DNA of 64,000 nt from Erodium maritimum (GCA_963921825.1 OY997588.1:126325203-126389202), one strand, 5' to 3'; shown: positions 45,751-58,963, numbered from the stretch's first letter. Numbers and translations are program-made. Notes: a model not told the origin generated them from the sequence alone.

Positions 45751-47715
45751 GCCGCTGTATGTGATGCTTCGTCTGATCCAAACTCGACCCGCTTATAAGC
45801 CCCACTCGGATCCGACACCGGAACGGAGCCCCGACTCATTATACCTTCTCTTGGATCCAGGCCCTCGACACCTCCCGACCCACCTTCCTTTGGCCCGATC
45901 TTCCTCGGGCCCGTGTCAGCCTTTGGGATCCAGACCGGTCCAGTTCCCCAGACCCAACACACGTCTGCCATCGAACCCCGGCTCATGCCTCAGCCCAGTT
46001 CCTCTTGATGGTCCTCCTGACATCTCGACCCAGTCCCCCAGGCCCGCCTCGCGTCCGCCGGAAGTTCCTGGCCCAGGCCCAAGTGCAATTCCCCACGTGG
46101 CTCGGGCAAAACCCTAGCCGGCTCCTTCCACTTTCTTTGTCGCCAAGTCACCGCCTCCAGCGCCTCCACCGACGTTGGTGCTGTGTCCGACGAGGCGTCC
46201 ACCGGTTTTCCTGCTCCTCCGTTCTCCTGCGACGCCTCCGCCTCAGCGCCTCCGTCCAACCGTTCCTTTAACTCCGCCACTGGCCTCGGCCTCGACTCCA
46301 GACTACTCGGCTTGCCCAGTAGTTCCGCGTCGAAGCCACCCTATCCTTTTGACAGATCCACCGCCGAGTTCGCCATTGGTGGTGTCGTGGAAGAAGAAAA
46401 TCTCAAAACTCTGATAGGGTTTCCAAGGGCGGCGACAGCTTTTTCGATTTCTTCCCTTGATCGGCAAAATCAATGGCGCCAACCATGATTGATTTGTCTG
46501 AGGGAAGAGGGGATCTCGGCGTGAAAGTACGGAGGGAACCGACAGCGGCGGAGACGCGGTCGAGGGGTGGGTCACCGGTGAGTTTGTGCTCGCCATGGAC
46601 AGTCCGGGATGAAGACAGCGTGGACGGGTGGTCTCAGGCCAGGGCTCGGGGTCACCGGGAACCGAAGGGACAGTCGAATGGGGACACGGACACGGCGGGG
46701 GACTGTCGGACTATCCGTGAACTGTGGCCACGCCGTGGTCGAGTTCGCCGGTGGTCGCGCTGGTTGAGTCCGGCGGATGGATGGTGAGTGTGGCGGTGTT
46801 GCATGGGAAGGAAGATAGGGTTCTGGGACAGTGGGCCTGGGCCGTTATGGGCCTGGGTGATGGAGCAGGCAGGGCTGGTCGGGCTGGGCCGGACGGGTCA
46901 TGGGCTGAGGAAGAACCCAGTGTGGGTCGGGTCCGGGTTGTTCGGACCGGGTCGGGCCCAATCGGACGGGGTCGAGGGGGTCGGGTCGGGGACTCAACTA
47001 GCTGGGCTGTGGAGAAACCCAGGTTGGATCGGGTCGGGTCTGGGCGGACACAAGTTGAGTGTCCCCCTGGGTCACGGAGTGGACATGGGAAGGGTTCCGG
47101 GTCGGGTTTCGGGGCAGGACCGGGGCCTGGGAAATGGAGGAACACCACAAACGGCGAGGGGCGGACGCTCCCTCGCCTAGATCAATGAGTCCTTCGCGGT
47201 CCAGTGGGGGGGTTTTTTGGTAATACCGCCTCACTGGACGTAGGGTGGCATCGATTCCACCAAGTACCGGCGCGACACTCTTCAATCATATCGGGAACCA
47301 GCAATTATACGTTTTTAAAGGCCCTCATTATCATCCGAGGGGGGACGACGTCTGCTGGTTCCTCGAGAGAATGCAAAGTCCATCTGAGCCATTTCAGCTC
47401 CTGGTTACAGGGCTTTCCGGGACACCACTCTAAGGACTCAGTATTCTACTGGAGCAAACCTCAGAGTCGATTTATGTCCAATCGGAATTCTCAACACTGG
47501 GCCTGCTCGGCCCGTGCCAATCAGTTTGGAGCCGTTGTATCGGTGATCGAAAGACGTTGTCGCAAGATCCTCCTCTAGACTACCCTTGATCTCTATAGAG
47601 CAAGTTTACTTTCAGTGCTATTGCTATTTCACTTTGTTGCACTTCAGTATTTCTTTCTTGTACGCAATTTTCAATTATAATATAAGATCGTTCTTCCTCA
47701 AAACAAAATTAAATT
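45751..47715 (+). mobile_element. Retroposon with family-T 3' tail, copy 2
   Basis: A GC-rich body (45760-47110) has overlapping proline/arginine-rich open frames but no domain. The 590-base tail from about 47120 is shared with 26975-27557 and ends near AAAACAAAATTAAATTTTTT. No reverse transcriptase and no certain target duplication, so the left boundary is a guess. The body may combine more than one element. The tail similarity, about 80 percent by eye, is the firm part. Confidence 0.5.
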
Positions 47716-48383
47716 TTTTAATTGTTATATGTTTCTTATTATTAAAAAAAATTAATTTTAATTAGTTTATCCAAACTTGTTGTAAGTAATTGTTTAGGGT
47801 CTGAGACTACTACCAATTCTATTTTTGAGTTTAACTCTTTACAGAATCACTATTCTCTTGAATTTCAAAACAAAGTTTATGGAAAGAGTATTTTCTAGTA
47901 CGAATATCATTAAGACATGGCAAAGAAGTCGATTGGAAGACTAATGGATAACTGATACTATGATCATTATAACGAAATAGATATTTTTTTATTATATTGA
48001 CAAAAAAATATTGACGTCACATCTTGTAATAAGTAATTTATTGTTTTTATACGATATCAATATTTTTTTAATATTATTTTAGTGTTATGTATAAAAATTG
48101 ATGCCCCTTGTTTAAAAAAAACTGGTTATGTCAATGTTTAGACATGAGAATCATATTCAACTATAAAACGTGTTTCCCTTTCTCTCAATGATCAGTAACG
48201 GGGATTGCGTTGTGAGAGAAAGTAGGATCGAATCGGCTCCAATCCATGTCCTCATGGCTGTATGGTAGGCATGAGGTCGGAAAAAACCATGGAACACGAG
48301 TCTGCTCGAAGGCGTAACATTTGGCGTAGGTTGATAGGGCAGTCCTATGCTCTTGGGTTGGTCTCTCTCTTGCCTCCCAATTG
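47716..48383. other. AT-rich spacer
   Basis: Nothing is recognisable in this stretch. Confidence 0.5.
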
Positions 48384-49035
48384 TTTTTTTTTATCAGAAA
48401 ATAAATAACGCATTAAAAAGGGATATGGGTTCCTGGAAGGAAACCACCAAACCAATAAAAGATCCAAACAAAGCGTACATGACCCAAGAGGCCGAAAGAG
48501 AAGAAAAGGAAAGGAGGAGCTCAAGCAGGCTGAGAGAGAGCAAGAGTCGGTGACACCATGTAGGAGCTAGGAGGAGGGGCTCAGCGATTCGCTTGAAGCA
48601 ACGTAAGTTCCCCGAACTAAATTCTTCGAAGAATGATAGATGGATCAGGGATCGGAGCTCCTTGGAAAACTCTAGCGTTCCGAGTTAACAAAAAGAATAA
48701 TAATCCCAAAAGGCTAAGACGAGATCAAGATTTACGCAGGCGGCGCACCCAACAAATTGAAGATCACGACGAAATGAACAAAACAGAAAAAGAAGGGAAA
48801 GTTGAGGTCTTTGAGTACCGCCTTGAGGCTTTGGAGAAACAGTGTGCCCCAAACTCTTTGTTCCGCATCGTCGTCCTCTACATGGGGACGTTGTGCGCTA
48901 ACAAACCACATTAAAGGTAGAACTTTGACAACTTCTACGGGTAAATGCGATGAGTTGACCTATTCAAGTAGCAGGAGATTTGAGCTCTACCTAAGAGATT
49001 GGCGGATGTTCCAGCAAATCCGAATTGTTATTCAA
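48384..49035 (-). mobile_element. Possible retroposon fragment
   Basis: A T-run (48385-48393) then ATCAGAAAATAAATAACGC looks like the A-tail end of a minus-strand retroposon, similar in layout to the left end at 3599. The following 600 bases have no domain. A 93-codon plus-strand frame here is rich in charged residues only. The right end is not defined. Confidence 0.35.
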
Positions 49036-49509
49036 TCTTCATAACACGTGTATGTGGAGAAACTCTACTCCAAAACATCACTTAATACAATCATCAAAAC
49101 AATTGCATATAATTGGATGATGAATATTCATTATAATAAAATGTAACATTTCATACCCCCAAAATATATAATTTGATTCAAACTTTAATTCTCTTATCCG
49201 ATTCATAGCCATTGGAGCATATGCAGCGAGGCACCGAGAGATAGTGGAATTAGTTTGCTAATAACATTTAAAATATGTTAAAATAATGTGTTGATGTGAT
49301 AAATTCATGTAATAGGAAAACGTCAATTAGCGTCTTATTTAGCTGTCAGATTCTATTAATTTTGTTATTTGTCTAGATTCTGTTTTTTATCTGATTTTAT
49401 GCCCGGTATAACCAATATTTTGTCAATTTTTTTTTGTGAAATTAATATAAGCATATGAACATGATTAAAAACACTAATTAACTAGTTGAAGACCCAAAGT
49501 TGAGGTAGA
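49036..49509. other. AT-rich spacer
   Basis: No gene or repeat is seen. Confidence 0.5.
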
Positions 49510-50358
49510 TATGACTAACAATGTTGGAAAAATGTTGGTCTTATCCACCATTACAACACAAGAACCAACCATGATGATTGGTTCAAGACATTATTGTCGT
49601 TGCTTGACCCCCAACATACACAAATATGCGTGCCAAATCAGGTGTCGGGGCCCGCAACGGTTTCAAGCACAATTGTCAGTCCAAGATGATCTCCTTGCTT
49701 GTGAACCCCTTGATAAGCCATTGGACAATTCTTCCAAACCCAATGGTACAGTCTAGGCTATCGATGCAACCAGGGAAACCACACGTTTCATTTACACGCA
49801 AAAGGTGGAAAATATCATTTGCGCTTGGCTTCCTAAGATAGGTCTCTCTGAACATGTTAATCACGCCGTAGCAAAGTCGATGCATGCGCTCGAGCGCCTT
49901 CTTTTATGTCCTTTTCAAATACCCGACCAAGTTGTCGGCCGATGAAACCTAGCTTTGCATCCGGGTAGCGGCAGTACACTTTTGGTAAGTGGATAACCCA
50001 GACCGACCACGACAATCCACTTTTTGGGTGAAGTGTGGATCAAATTTGAACAATCCTCCAAAAAGTTGCATAAAACGGAATTTACCATTCGGAACCGCTA
50101 ACAAAACATTTTTTTCCCGTACAACGGCCGATGAACGAAGTAGTCAACCATAAGCTGCTCGTGAGCATCGTGTCGATCTCTGAAAATGTAAATCATGTTG
50201 TGCTTCACTAGCATGGGTTTCATGATCCGTTCCTCGACTTCTTTAACAGTAGCCCGTAACGATTGCACTATCTCATTCTCCGCCTCCCGGATCATCTACC
50301 GTAATGTGGCATAGTTGATTGCGAGCGCATCAAACTCGTCATCACTAGAAGAATTCAT
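49510..50358 (-). pseudogene. Second broken PIF/Harbinger-type transposase
   Basis: Starts at ATG 50358-50356 with MNSSSDDEFDALAINYATL, the usual N-terminus of plant Harbinger-related transposon proteins. Then come MIREAENEIVQS..VEERI and DRHDAHEQLMVDYFVHRPLY (the DYF block matching 3558-3598 in the other copy), FRMVNSVLCNFL, then MHRLCYGVINMFRETYLRKPSANDI and GFPGCIDSLDC near 49885-49760. Frame breaks and stops separate the blocks, for example TAG just after the first 20 codons. The nuclease C-terminal half is missing or unrecognisable. Terminal inverted repeats were not identified. Confidence 0.7.
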
Positions 50359-50698
50359 CAACAACTGGAAAAAATAAACGTTCTCGGGATAATGGTATAG
50401 AGAACAAACAAGTACTAGATGTTGTGGGGAAAATGGAACTCAAATGGGTTTTTATAGCGAGAAAAACGTTTGAAATTATTAAAATTTAACTTTTTTGCAG
50501 CCTAATCGGTTGATGCAGCAACATGTGACAAATTTTGTGCGCCACCAAAGATACTCCGCCCGAAAACGATCTACGTGTAACTTGCTGAAACGGATGGTCA
50601 AAGTTGTCTCACCTAAAACGACAACTACGACCGTCTGCGGAATCGTAGACAACCCTTTATAGTATTATTGATTCGACGTAAAAAAATAACCACAATAT
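50359..50698. other. Sequence beyond the transposase
   Basis: Probably the 5' region and terminal part of the Harbinger-type element; includes CTCCGCCCGAAAACG and a GACCGTCTGCGG segment. No clear end. Confidence 0.35.
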
Positions 50699-51481
50699 GT
50701 TGGATAAATTGGCTTACAAATCCATGGTTGTTGGTTTTGTCTTGTACAGAAGTCCTACATCGACTACACAGTGCTGTGTTGGTGGGTTGATAAAGCTCCC
50801 CCTCCCTTTCCTATTCAACATGGCACACTGGGCCTATGCTGGTTGGGCCGGAACGGGCCTCGCGCGCACCGCCGCCGCCGTCTGTCCGAGTCGGGACAGG
50901 CCGAGACAGAGATCGGGATCGGGTTCGGGTTCGGGTAGAGCCCCTGCGGGACGGGCAAAACTATCTCTTTACACATCTTTTTTACACAAAATACCTTTGA
51001 TTTTTCAGCTTTGATTTATTCAGATAATTTCAAACGGTTATCAACGAGTCAGTCAATGTGGTTCCGATTTTCCGTGGGTCTGACCCAATAGTGGAGTCGT
51101 TGGAACTGATTGATATCAGAGTATCTGATGCGTTTTTACTACTTTGCCCTCACGGTTTTCACATATAAAAGGAGGCTCTGTTTCACTTCATTCTCTACGT
51201 TTTTCATCAGTTCCAGAGCCCATATTATACACATTTCGTTACTCTCTCCAAATTCTCAACACGCCGAAGTTCTGTTCCTGTCCTGCTGCTTCCACATTCG
51301 GCAGAGCGAATGGGCGCGCTGCTGGGTAGAGCTGAGAGATCCTTGGGGAGCAACCACTGCTGCTCGCCACCTCAGGCACGTCCAAATTTTTGCTTCAAAG
51401 TCAGTGAACCTCCGTGCCACGCCTCAGCTTCTCCTCTTTGTTCTACACGTCATGCCGGTCGGTGTATCGTTTTATGTTTCA
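50699..51481 (+). mobile_element. Possible LTR fragment interrupted by the Athila-like element
   Basis: Begins TGTTGGATAAATTGGC, a typical LTR start wording. It contains a TATA-like ACATATAAAAGG near 51162 and a leader-like sequence after it, and is cut at 51482 by the next element. The other half would lie right of the window. No coding sequence. Treated as a fossil of unknown family. Confidence 0.35.
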
Positions 51482-52882
51482 TGTGGACATAAAATACATC
51501 TATTTTAGATGTCATTAGCCCACATTTATGCTCTTTTTAGTCCCGAGTTAATATGAAATGATGCATTTTACTCTCGTATTGTGTATTTGGTCTTGTTTCA
51601 GGGTTCATCAAGTTTTCGGAGCAAAAAGGGGCAATTTGGGAGTGAAACGGAGCAAATTTGGAAGTTGGACATAAGTGTCAGCAACATGCACCAGTTTGTT
51701 GCACGTCGTGCAACAAACTGGTGCACTCTGGACAGAGGAGTCAAGAATATGCACCATTTTCCTACACGGCGTGCAAGAAACCGTGCAACTTACGTGCACC
51801 AGAATCTTGCACGGCGTGCAAGCGACCGTGCAAGCGTTAAAACGCGATTTCCAACTGCGTTTCCTATTTTTTATCAGAGTTAACCCGTCATATAAAAGGG
51901 AATTTAGGTCAGATGGAAAGGGATCACGAAATTGGAGAGAAAAAGTCACTTTTGGAGAGAAGTTGGAGAACTTGAAGAAGATCAAAGGAGAACTACTAGA
52001 ATCACATTGAGGTTTTTGTAGTTTGGATTGTTTCTGAATATTTGTATTGCTATTTTCAGTTAATATGAGTATGATTGTTTCAATCCTTCTCTTGTGTTCT
52101 TATTCCTTTGCTATGAACTAAGTTTATATCGATCTAGGGCTAAGGGGAACGATGTGATGAATTGATTGAGCATATTTAGGTCATATACTTATAAACTAAT
52201 ACTAGAAAAGTGTTTATTCATTTCCGTTCGTAATGTTACATTGCCTTGATCACGTACATGTATGATTAAATCTATTTAAACAACAATTGAGAAATGAGGT
52301 TAAAAAGAGGAAAAAGGAATTGGATAGCTCGGGTTTCAATCTAGGCTAGAATATGGCTAGACTGACACGAGTGCAATAGCTATAGGTGTAAAACCCGAAA
52401 GTTAGAGGAATTCATAGATCGTAATGCTTTATGCCGCTCTACACCTAGATTAGAGATAATTAGGTGGTCCGAGTGTATTAGGGTTCTAATACGATCGAGA
52501 GATGGTTAGGACTACTTAAAGAGAATTCCCGTTGCCCTTAAAATAGTATTAGTTATGAATGTATGCCAAATATCGTTAAGTTGTTCATCGCATTCGACCC
52601 CCGTTAATGTCCTAGATCGTCTTTTATCTCTGATTTACAATCCATTTGTGGTTTTGTGCTCTATTTCGGATCATTTATATATTCTCAGTACTTGCATGAA
52701 TTTACATTTTACAAACCAAAACCAAACATCGTTATAGGAATAGCTTAACCATCGAATTAATTAACTAAAGTGCTTGTCTAATTCCTCCCTTGGGTACGAT
52801 ATCTCGGACTTAAAACCTGAATACTACTTGACGACCGGTACGTTTGCCGTACCATTCTAAGGTGTTTATTCTCAGAATGTCA
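51482..52882 (+). repeat. Left LTR of the Athila-like element
   Basis: Starts TGTGGACATAAAATAC; the end GAATGTCA is set by the primer site six bases downstream. About 1.4 kb. It carries three 38-39 bp palindromes and a TATA-like CATATAAAAGG at about 51889-51899. Confidence 0.85.
51687..51832. repeat. Palindrome cluster in the left LTR
   Basis: Three units start at 51687 (39 bp), 51750 (38 bp) and 51795 (38 bp). The first is perfect: 19-bp arms TGCACCAGTTTGTTGCACG and its complement around one central T. The other two are imperfect, with the same skeleton TGCACC..GCACGGCGTGC..GTGCA. Confidence 0.9.
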
Positions 52883-52888
52883 AGTTAA

Positions 52889-52906
52889 TGGCGCCATTGC
52901 CGGGGA
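52889..52906 (+). other. Primer binding site, tRNA-Asp type
   Basis: TGGCGCCATTGCCGGGGA matches, but for one base, the complement of a plant tRNA-Asp 3' end as used by Athila elements. It lies six bases after the LTR end. Confidence 0.85.
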
Positions 52907-52989
52907 GCAACTAAGGCAACTCTGATACGTTTATAATTCTTATTAAGACTATTTCATTTTCTATTTATTTTATTTAATTTACTTTTGTG

Positions 52990-54460
52990 TATGCAATTGC
53001 GGTCTCACCCCTCTCCGAGTTTGTTGACTACAGATATTTCAGAGGTCGAGAGAAACACTCGGATTGCGAAGCGTCAAGGGAAGCAAGATATGAGTCATCA
53101 CTCCACTTCAAGTCATCATTCTGGTTCGAGTCATCACTCAGACAATGAAGATAACCGGGATGACATTCAAAGGGAAGCTATCCAGCCAAGGAATGAAAAC
53201 CCAATTAGGGAGCAAAATCGGGTTCCTCTGGGTTTTAACCCACTGTTTGCTCCTGAAGAACCACCAAGGAAAAGGGCATTGATGGAGTATGGAACTCCAT
53301 CTCTCCGAGGCATTGAAGGCAGCATTGTCGCACCACCAGTCACGAACCCGGCATTTGAGATCAAGACATCAGTTATCAACCTGGTGAGAGGTGACCCATT
53401 CCATGGGAATGCACACGAGGATCCGTTGGAACACTTAACAACGTTTCTCGAGCTGTGTGACACATTCAGGTATAATGGAGTGTCGATGCAGTGCGCCTTC
53501 GGCTTTTTCCCTTCTCATTGAAGGATAAAGCAAGTAAGTGGTTACGTGAGATGCCCACTAGGAGCATCAGAACATGGGACCAGTTAGTGGATGCCTTTAT
53601 GAACCAATTCTTCCCACCTAAGAAGACAATAAAGCTGAGGGCAGACATTAACACCTTTGCCCAACAAGGTGATGAGACATTGGTGGATGCATGGGAAAGG
53701 TTCTCCGATTTGCTGAGGCAGTGTCCACATCATGGGCAACCACTATGGGTGCAACTACAGACTTTTTATTCTAGTCTGAATGAAGTCAGTCAAGGTCAGT
53801 TGGATTCAGCAGCTGGAGGGTCTTTTGTGCAATTTACTCCAGAGAACAACGTGTCTCTCTTGAACCTCATGGCTTCTAATAGAGTCTGGCAGTCCAGCAG
53901 AAGAGGTGCAGGAACTAAGGGGACGGTCAATGCAGTGGAGTCTTCCTCAATGGACAAAGTGGTGGACCAGATTGTGCAAAGTGTGACAAGAAAGTTGGAT
54001 TCCATGCAGGTACCTTCACTTATAGATCCCATTGATTACATTGAAGGTATTGGAGAACCTCAGGAAGAAACTGCAAATTTTGTAGGCAACCAGAGGAAGC
54101 CAAATTATGATCTGTTCTCCTCTACCTATAATGAAGGATGGAAAGACCATCCGAACATGGCCTGGAAACCCCAAGGGCAGAATCAGGGTTCTTCTGGGTA
54201 TCAACAGAGACCTCAAGGACAGGGCTATCAACAAAGGCCCCAAAACCAGCAGTATCAGCAAAGGTCTCAGAATCAGAAGCCCCAGAATGCACCACCACAA
54301 GAGTCATCCTCCAAACTAGAGCAGATGATGCTAACTATGATGGCACAGATGAAGGAGGATAGAGAGCTGCACAAGGCAGCTATGCAAGAGCAGAAGACAG
54401 CTATGCAGGAGCAGAAGACAGTGAACCGGAACAATGATTCCCGGTTCCAAAAGTTGGAAG
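52990..54460 (+). pseudogene. gag region of the Athila-like element
   Basis: The retrotransposon gag core is recognisable near 53400-53790 (FSLKDKASKWL, WDQLVDAFMNQFFP, ETLVDAWERF). A glutamine-rich tail with repeated QQRPQ-type wording follows to about 54300. In the family this protein forms the particle. Fossil copy, not intact. Confidence 0.8.
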
Positions 54461-54499
54461 CCTAGATGAGTCAACTGGCCAATGCAATGAATTCGAGGG

Positions 54500-55760
54500 C
54501 TCCTGGAAGCCTCCCGAGCAACACAGAAAGGAATCCTAGGGAGGATGTCCATGCACTCACGTTGAGGTCTGGGAAGTCCATGGAAGAGCTGGCAAAGCCT
54601 AAAGAGAAAGTAGCTGAAAAAGTTCAAGGAACAGAAGACCTGAGTCAAGAAGAAGAGAAAGATGAAAGCTTGGAAAGAACAGAGGAACAAAGGATCGCCA
54701 AAGGTAAGAAGGTAAGGGAGTCCATAGTTGAAGCAGAAACTAGGACTCCACCTCTTCCATTCCCTTCTGTTGCCAAGAAAAGTAAAGTTGATGCTCAATT
54801 CTCTAAATTTCTGAACATGTTTAGGAAGTTAGAAATTAATATTCCTTTTCTTGATGTTATTCAAGGTATGCCTGTCTACGCTAAGTTCTTGAAAGATATT
54901 ATCATTAACAAGAGAAAGTTAGGTGAATTTGAGACAGTGAACCTGAGTGAGGAGTGTTCTGCAGTGTTGTTGAACAAATTACCCCATAAGCTTAAAGAAC
55001 CTGGGAGTTTCACCTTACCTTGTGAGATGGGTCATATCTCTTTTTCTATAGCATTATGTGATCTTGGTGCAAGTATTAACTTAATGCCTTTAGCAGTGTT
55101 CAGGATATTAGGCCTAGGGGACGAGCCAAAACCAACTTCCATATCTTTGCAATTAGTTGATAGGTCAATCAAATATCCTAGGGGTATTGTAGAGGATATC
55201 CTAGTGAAGGTCGATAAATTTATCTTCCCCGTTGATTTCCTTATATTAGATATGGCAGAGGACTATAAAATCCCTTTGATTTTGGGTAGACCCTTTTTGG
55301 CCACAGCTAGGGCTTAGATTGATGTGGAGGAAGGTAAATTGACCATTAGGTATGGTCAAGAGGAAGTTGTTTTTAATGTCTTCCGAGCTATGAAACATGC
55401 TAGGAGAGATTATACATGCTTTTCTATTGATGCTTTTGATCATGGTTGTCAAGAAAATTTCAATATATCTAGGTTTAATGATCCTTTAGAAGCATCTTTG
55501 AGTGAAAGCTTATCTAATGAAGTTTTATATCCACAGGAAGGTATAGATGAAGCAGTGCACATGTTGGAGGCTTGCAAGCCTATGAGGGCTCGTCAGAGCA
55601 AGTTTCAGACTTTGGAGACCCCCACGGGACCTAAGCTGAAGCTATCAATTGAACAGCCTCCTGAATTAGAATTGAAACCATTACCTGATAATTTGAAATA
55701 TGTATTTTTAAATGATAATGGTACTTTACCTGTGATAATTTCATCTGCTTTATCTGAATT
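54500..55760 (+). pseudogene. Protease region of the Athila-like element
   Basis: A charged linker (about 54500-54800) precedes an aspartic-protease fold with DLGASINLMPL near 55060 and LILGRPFLATA near 55280. This protease wording is usual for Athila and Tat elements. Fossil copy. Confidence 0.75.
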
Positions 55761-55799
55761 GTAGGTAGAGAAGCTGTTGAGGGTATTGAGGGAGCACAA

Positions 55800-57200
55800 G
55801 AGGGCTTTTGGATGGACTATTGCTGACATCCAAAGAATTAGTCCATCCATGTGCATGCACAAGATTCTGATGGAAGAAGACCACCTCCTGAGTGTGCAAA
55901 ACCAAAGGCGGCTTAACCCGTTGATGCAGGAAGTGGTTAAGAAGGAGGTAATCAAACTCCTTGATGCATGTATTATCTATCCAATTTCAGATAGTTCTTG
56001 GGTAAGTCATGTACAATGTGTACCTAAGAAAGGGGGGATGACTGTAGTCCAAAATGATAAAAATGAATTAATCCCCACTAGGACGGTTACAGGTTGGCGG
56101 GTACGCATAGATTATAGAAAACTAAATGATGCAACTCGTAAAGATCATTTCCCCTTACCATTCATTGATCAGATGTTAGAGAGGTTAGCAGGTCATGAGT
56201 TTTATTTCTTTTTAGATGGGTATAGTGGTTACAACCAAATTGCTATAGCGCCCGAGGATCAAGAAAAGACTACTTTTACTTGTCCTTATGGAACCTTCGC
56301 ATATAGGCGAATGCCATTTGGGTTAAGTAACGCCCCTGCCACCTTTCAGAGATGCATGCTATCTATTTTTCATGATATGGTAGGTGCATATCTGGAAGTT
56401 TTCATGGATGATTTTACCATGTTTGGCTCCTCATTTGATAATTGTTTAATTAATTTATCTGCTGTGTTGACTCGATGTGAGGAGTCCAATCTTGTGCTCA
56501 ACTGGGAGAAATGTCATTTCATGGTAAATGAGGGCATCGTTTTAGGCCATAAGATATCCTCAAAGGGTATCGAGGTAGATAAGGTCAAGGTGGATGTGAT
56601 TGGTAGATTGCCTCCACCTAATTCAGTGAAAGCCGTTAGGAGTTTTCTTGGAAATGCTGGGTTTTATCGTAGATTCATTAAGGGATTTTCTGAAATTGCT
56701 AAACCTTTGAGTAACTTGTTGGTTAAGGATATTCCTTTTGTTTTTGATGATGCATGTGTTGAACTTTTTTAATGTGATTAAGGAGAAACTGGTAAGTGCA
56801 CCAGTGATGGTCAGTCCCGATTGGTCTCTACCTTTCGATCTGATGTGTGATGCTAGTGACCTAGCAGTTGGGGTTGTCCTGGGACAGAGAAAGGATAAGG
56901 TATTTCACACTATTTACTACGCTAGTAGAGTGCTTAATGAAGCTCAGGTAAATTACGCTACCACAGAAAAAGAACTATTAGCAGTAGTATTTTCTTGTGA
57001 TAAATTCCACTCATACCTGGTGTTATCTAAAGTAATTGTTTACACTGATCACTCAGCACTGAAATATTTGCTGAGTAAAAAGGATGCCAAGCCGATATTA
57101 CTAAGATGGATCTTGTTGTTGCAGGAGTTTGACATGGAGATTAAGGACAAGAAGGGAGTGGAGAATGTGGTTGCTGACCATCTCTCACGGATTGAGAATC
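55800..57200 (+). pseudogene. Reverse transcriptase and RNase H region
   Basis: Reverse transcriptase motifs in order: VRIDYRKLNDAT, FLDGYSGYNQI, MPFGLSNAPATFQ and the catalytic FMDDF near 56405. RNase H follows at about 56820-57190, with [22 protein letters not shown] and [10 protein letters not shown]. The order RT-RNase H-integrase marks Ty3/gypsy. Fossil copy. Confidence 0.88.
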
Positions 57201-57299
57201 CGTATGAGAACACACATGTGCCTATCAGGGAAGAATTCCCTGATGAACACTTGTTTCAGGTAGAGAACCAGAAGTCACCATGGTTTGCACATATTGCAA

Positions 57300-58560
57300 A
57301 TTACTTGGCCTCTGGGGAGATGCCTGACGGTCTTAACTCACATCAGAAAAAGAAATTTTTGCATGATATTAAGAGTTATTTTTGGGATGATCCTCTTTTG
57401 TTTAAGATATGTGCAGATCAGATGATCAGAAGGTGTATCCCAGACTCGGACATGCAGAGCATTCTCTACCATTGTCATGGAGGTGAAGTTGGAGGGCATT
57501 TCGGCGGCACAAGGACAGCGAGCAAGGTGTTGGAATCCGGTTTCTACTGGCCTACTCTTTTTCATGATGCACATTTTTATGCTAAAAACTGTGATAGGTG
57601 CCAGCGAACAGGTAATATTTCTAAAAAACATGAAATGCCTATGAACATCACCATTGAGGTGGAGGTGTTCGATCTGTGGGGAATTGATTTTATGGGACCC
57701 TTTCTAAAGTCCCATAATGATGAGTATATTTTGATAGCTGTGGACTATGTGTCTAAGTGGGCAGAGGCAGTGCCTTGCCCACTAACGACCAAAAACCGGT
57801 ATGCGCATTTTTAAAGAAACATATTTTTCCCGGTTTGGTACTCCTAGGGCGATCATTAGTGATGGTGGCAAACATTTTTGCAACAAACACTTTTGGAAGC
57901 TGCTAGGTAGTTATGGTGTTCACCATAGACTTGCTACCCCTTATCACCCCCAAACCAGTGGTCAAGTAGAAGTGACCAATAGGGAGTTAAAGAGCATATT
58001 AGAAAAGACAGTCGATTCATCTAGGAAAGACTGGTCTACCAAACTTGATAATGCTCTTTGGGCTTATAGAACTGCATTTAAAACACCTATTGGTTGCTCG
58101 CCTTATAGACTGGTTTTTGGTAAATCTTGTCACCTGCCTATGGAATTAGAGTATAAAGCCTATTGGGCTATTAAGTTTCTTAACTTCGATGCCCGAGTTT
58201 GTGGTGAGAACAGGTTGTTGCAGTTGAATGTGCTGGACGAGTTTCGACATCAAGCATACCACAATTCAAAGCTCTATAAGAAGAGAGTAAAGTGGTATCA
58301 TGACAGACGCATTGAGATGAGGGTGTTCAAAGAAGGAGATAAATTCTTGATGTACAACTCGAGATTGAAGCTCTACCCGGGAAAGCTGGTGTCAAAGTGG
58401 AGCGGTCCATATACGGTGACTCGAGTCCTTTCAAAAGGAGCAGTTGAGATCACCAATGGTGATCAGGACCCGTTCTTGGTGAATGGACATAGAGTCAAAC
58501 ATTACCATGGAGGATTGATAGGAGTAGAGGAAGTATTCCTCTTGGATCAGCCGGGACCCG
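57300..58560 (+). pseudogene. Integrase region of the Athila-like element
   Basis: The zinc-binding H..H..C..C region ([21 protein letters not shown]) lies at about 57470-57610. The catalytic core follows with [28 protein letters not shown] and [16 protein letters not shown], and then a C-terminal part with KWSGPYTV. Fossil copy. Confidence 0.87.
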
Positions 58561-58749
58561 ATATCTAGGGTCCCACAAGTCGAGCCAACGACTTAAAACA
58601 AATGCGCTCTTGGGAGGCAACCCAAGCTTGTATATAGTCATTTATGTTTAATTACACATTGGACATGTACATACTTTAATATGGGGTTTTGTTTCTTGAA
58701 ATATGCAGGGCGGTGACTCAAAAATGGGCGAAAAGGCAAGAAAAAAGTA

Positions 58750-58963
58750 TGCACCAATTTCATGCACGGGGTGCAAAAAATTAGTGCACCAAGGTCAGAG
58801 AGCAAGACAAAATGCACCAATTTCATGCACGGCGTGCATGAAATCGGTGCATCCAAAAAAATGCACAAATTTCATGCACGGCGTGCAAGAAATCGGTGCA
58901 CCAAGGTCAGAGAGCATGCAACTTTGCACCAATTTCATGCACCCCGTGCAAGAAATTGGTGCA
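58750..58963. repeat. Internal array of four 39-bp palindromes
   Basis: Units start at 58750, 58813, 58862 and 58925, each 39 bp with the skeleton TGCACCAATTTCATGCACGG..GTGCA. Start-to-start distances are 63, 49 and 63. The 24-base spacer CCAAGGTCAGAGAGCAAGAC.. is similar to the spacer between the first two LTR palindromes, so the LTR and internal arrays share an origin. Confidence 0.9.

Noticed and set aside
45692-46414. Proline-rich plus-strand frames after the C tract
   Set aside because: Composition-driven, overlapping in several frames, no domain.
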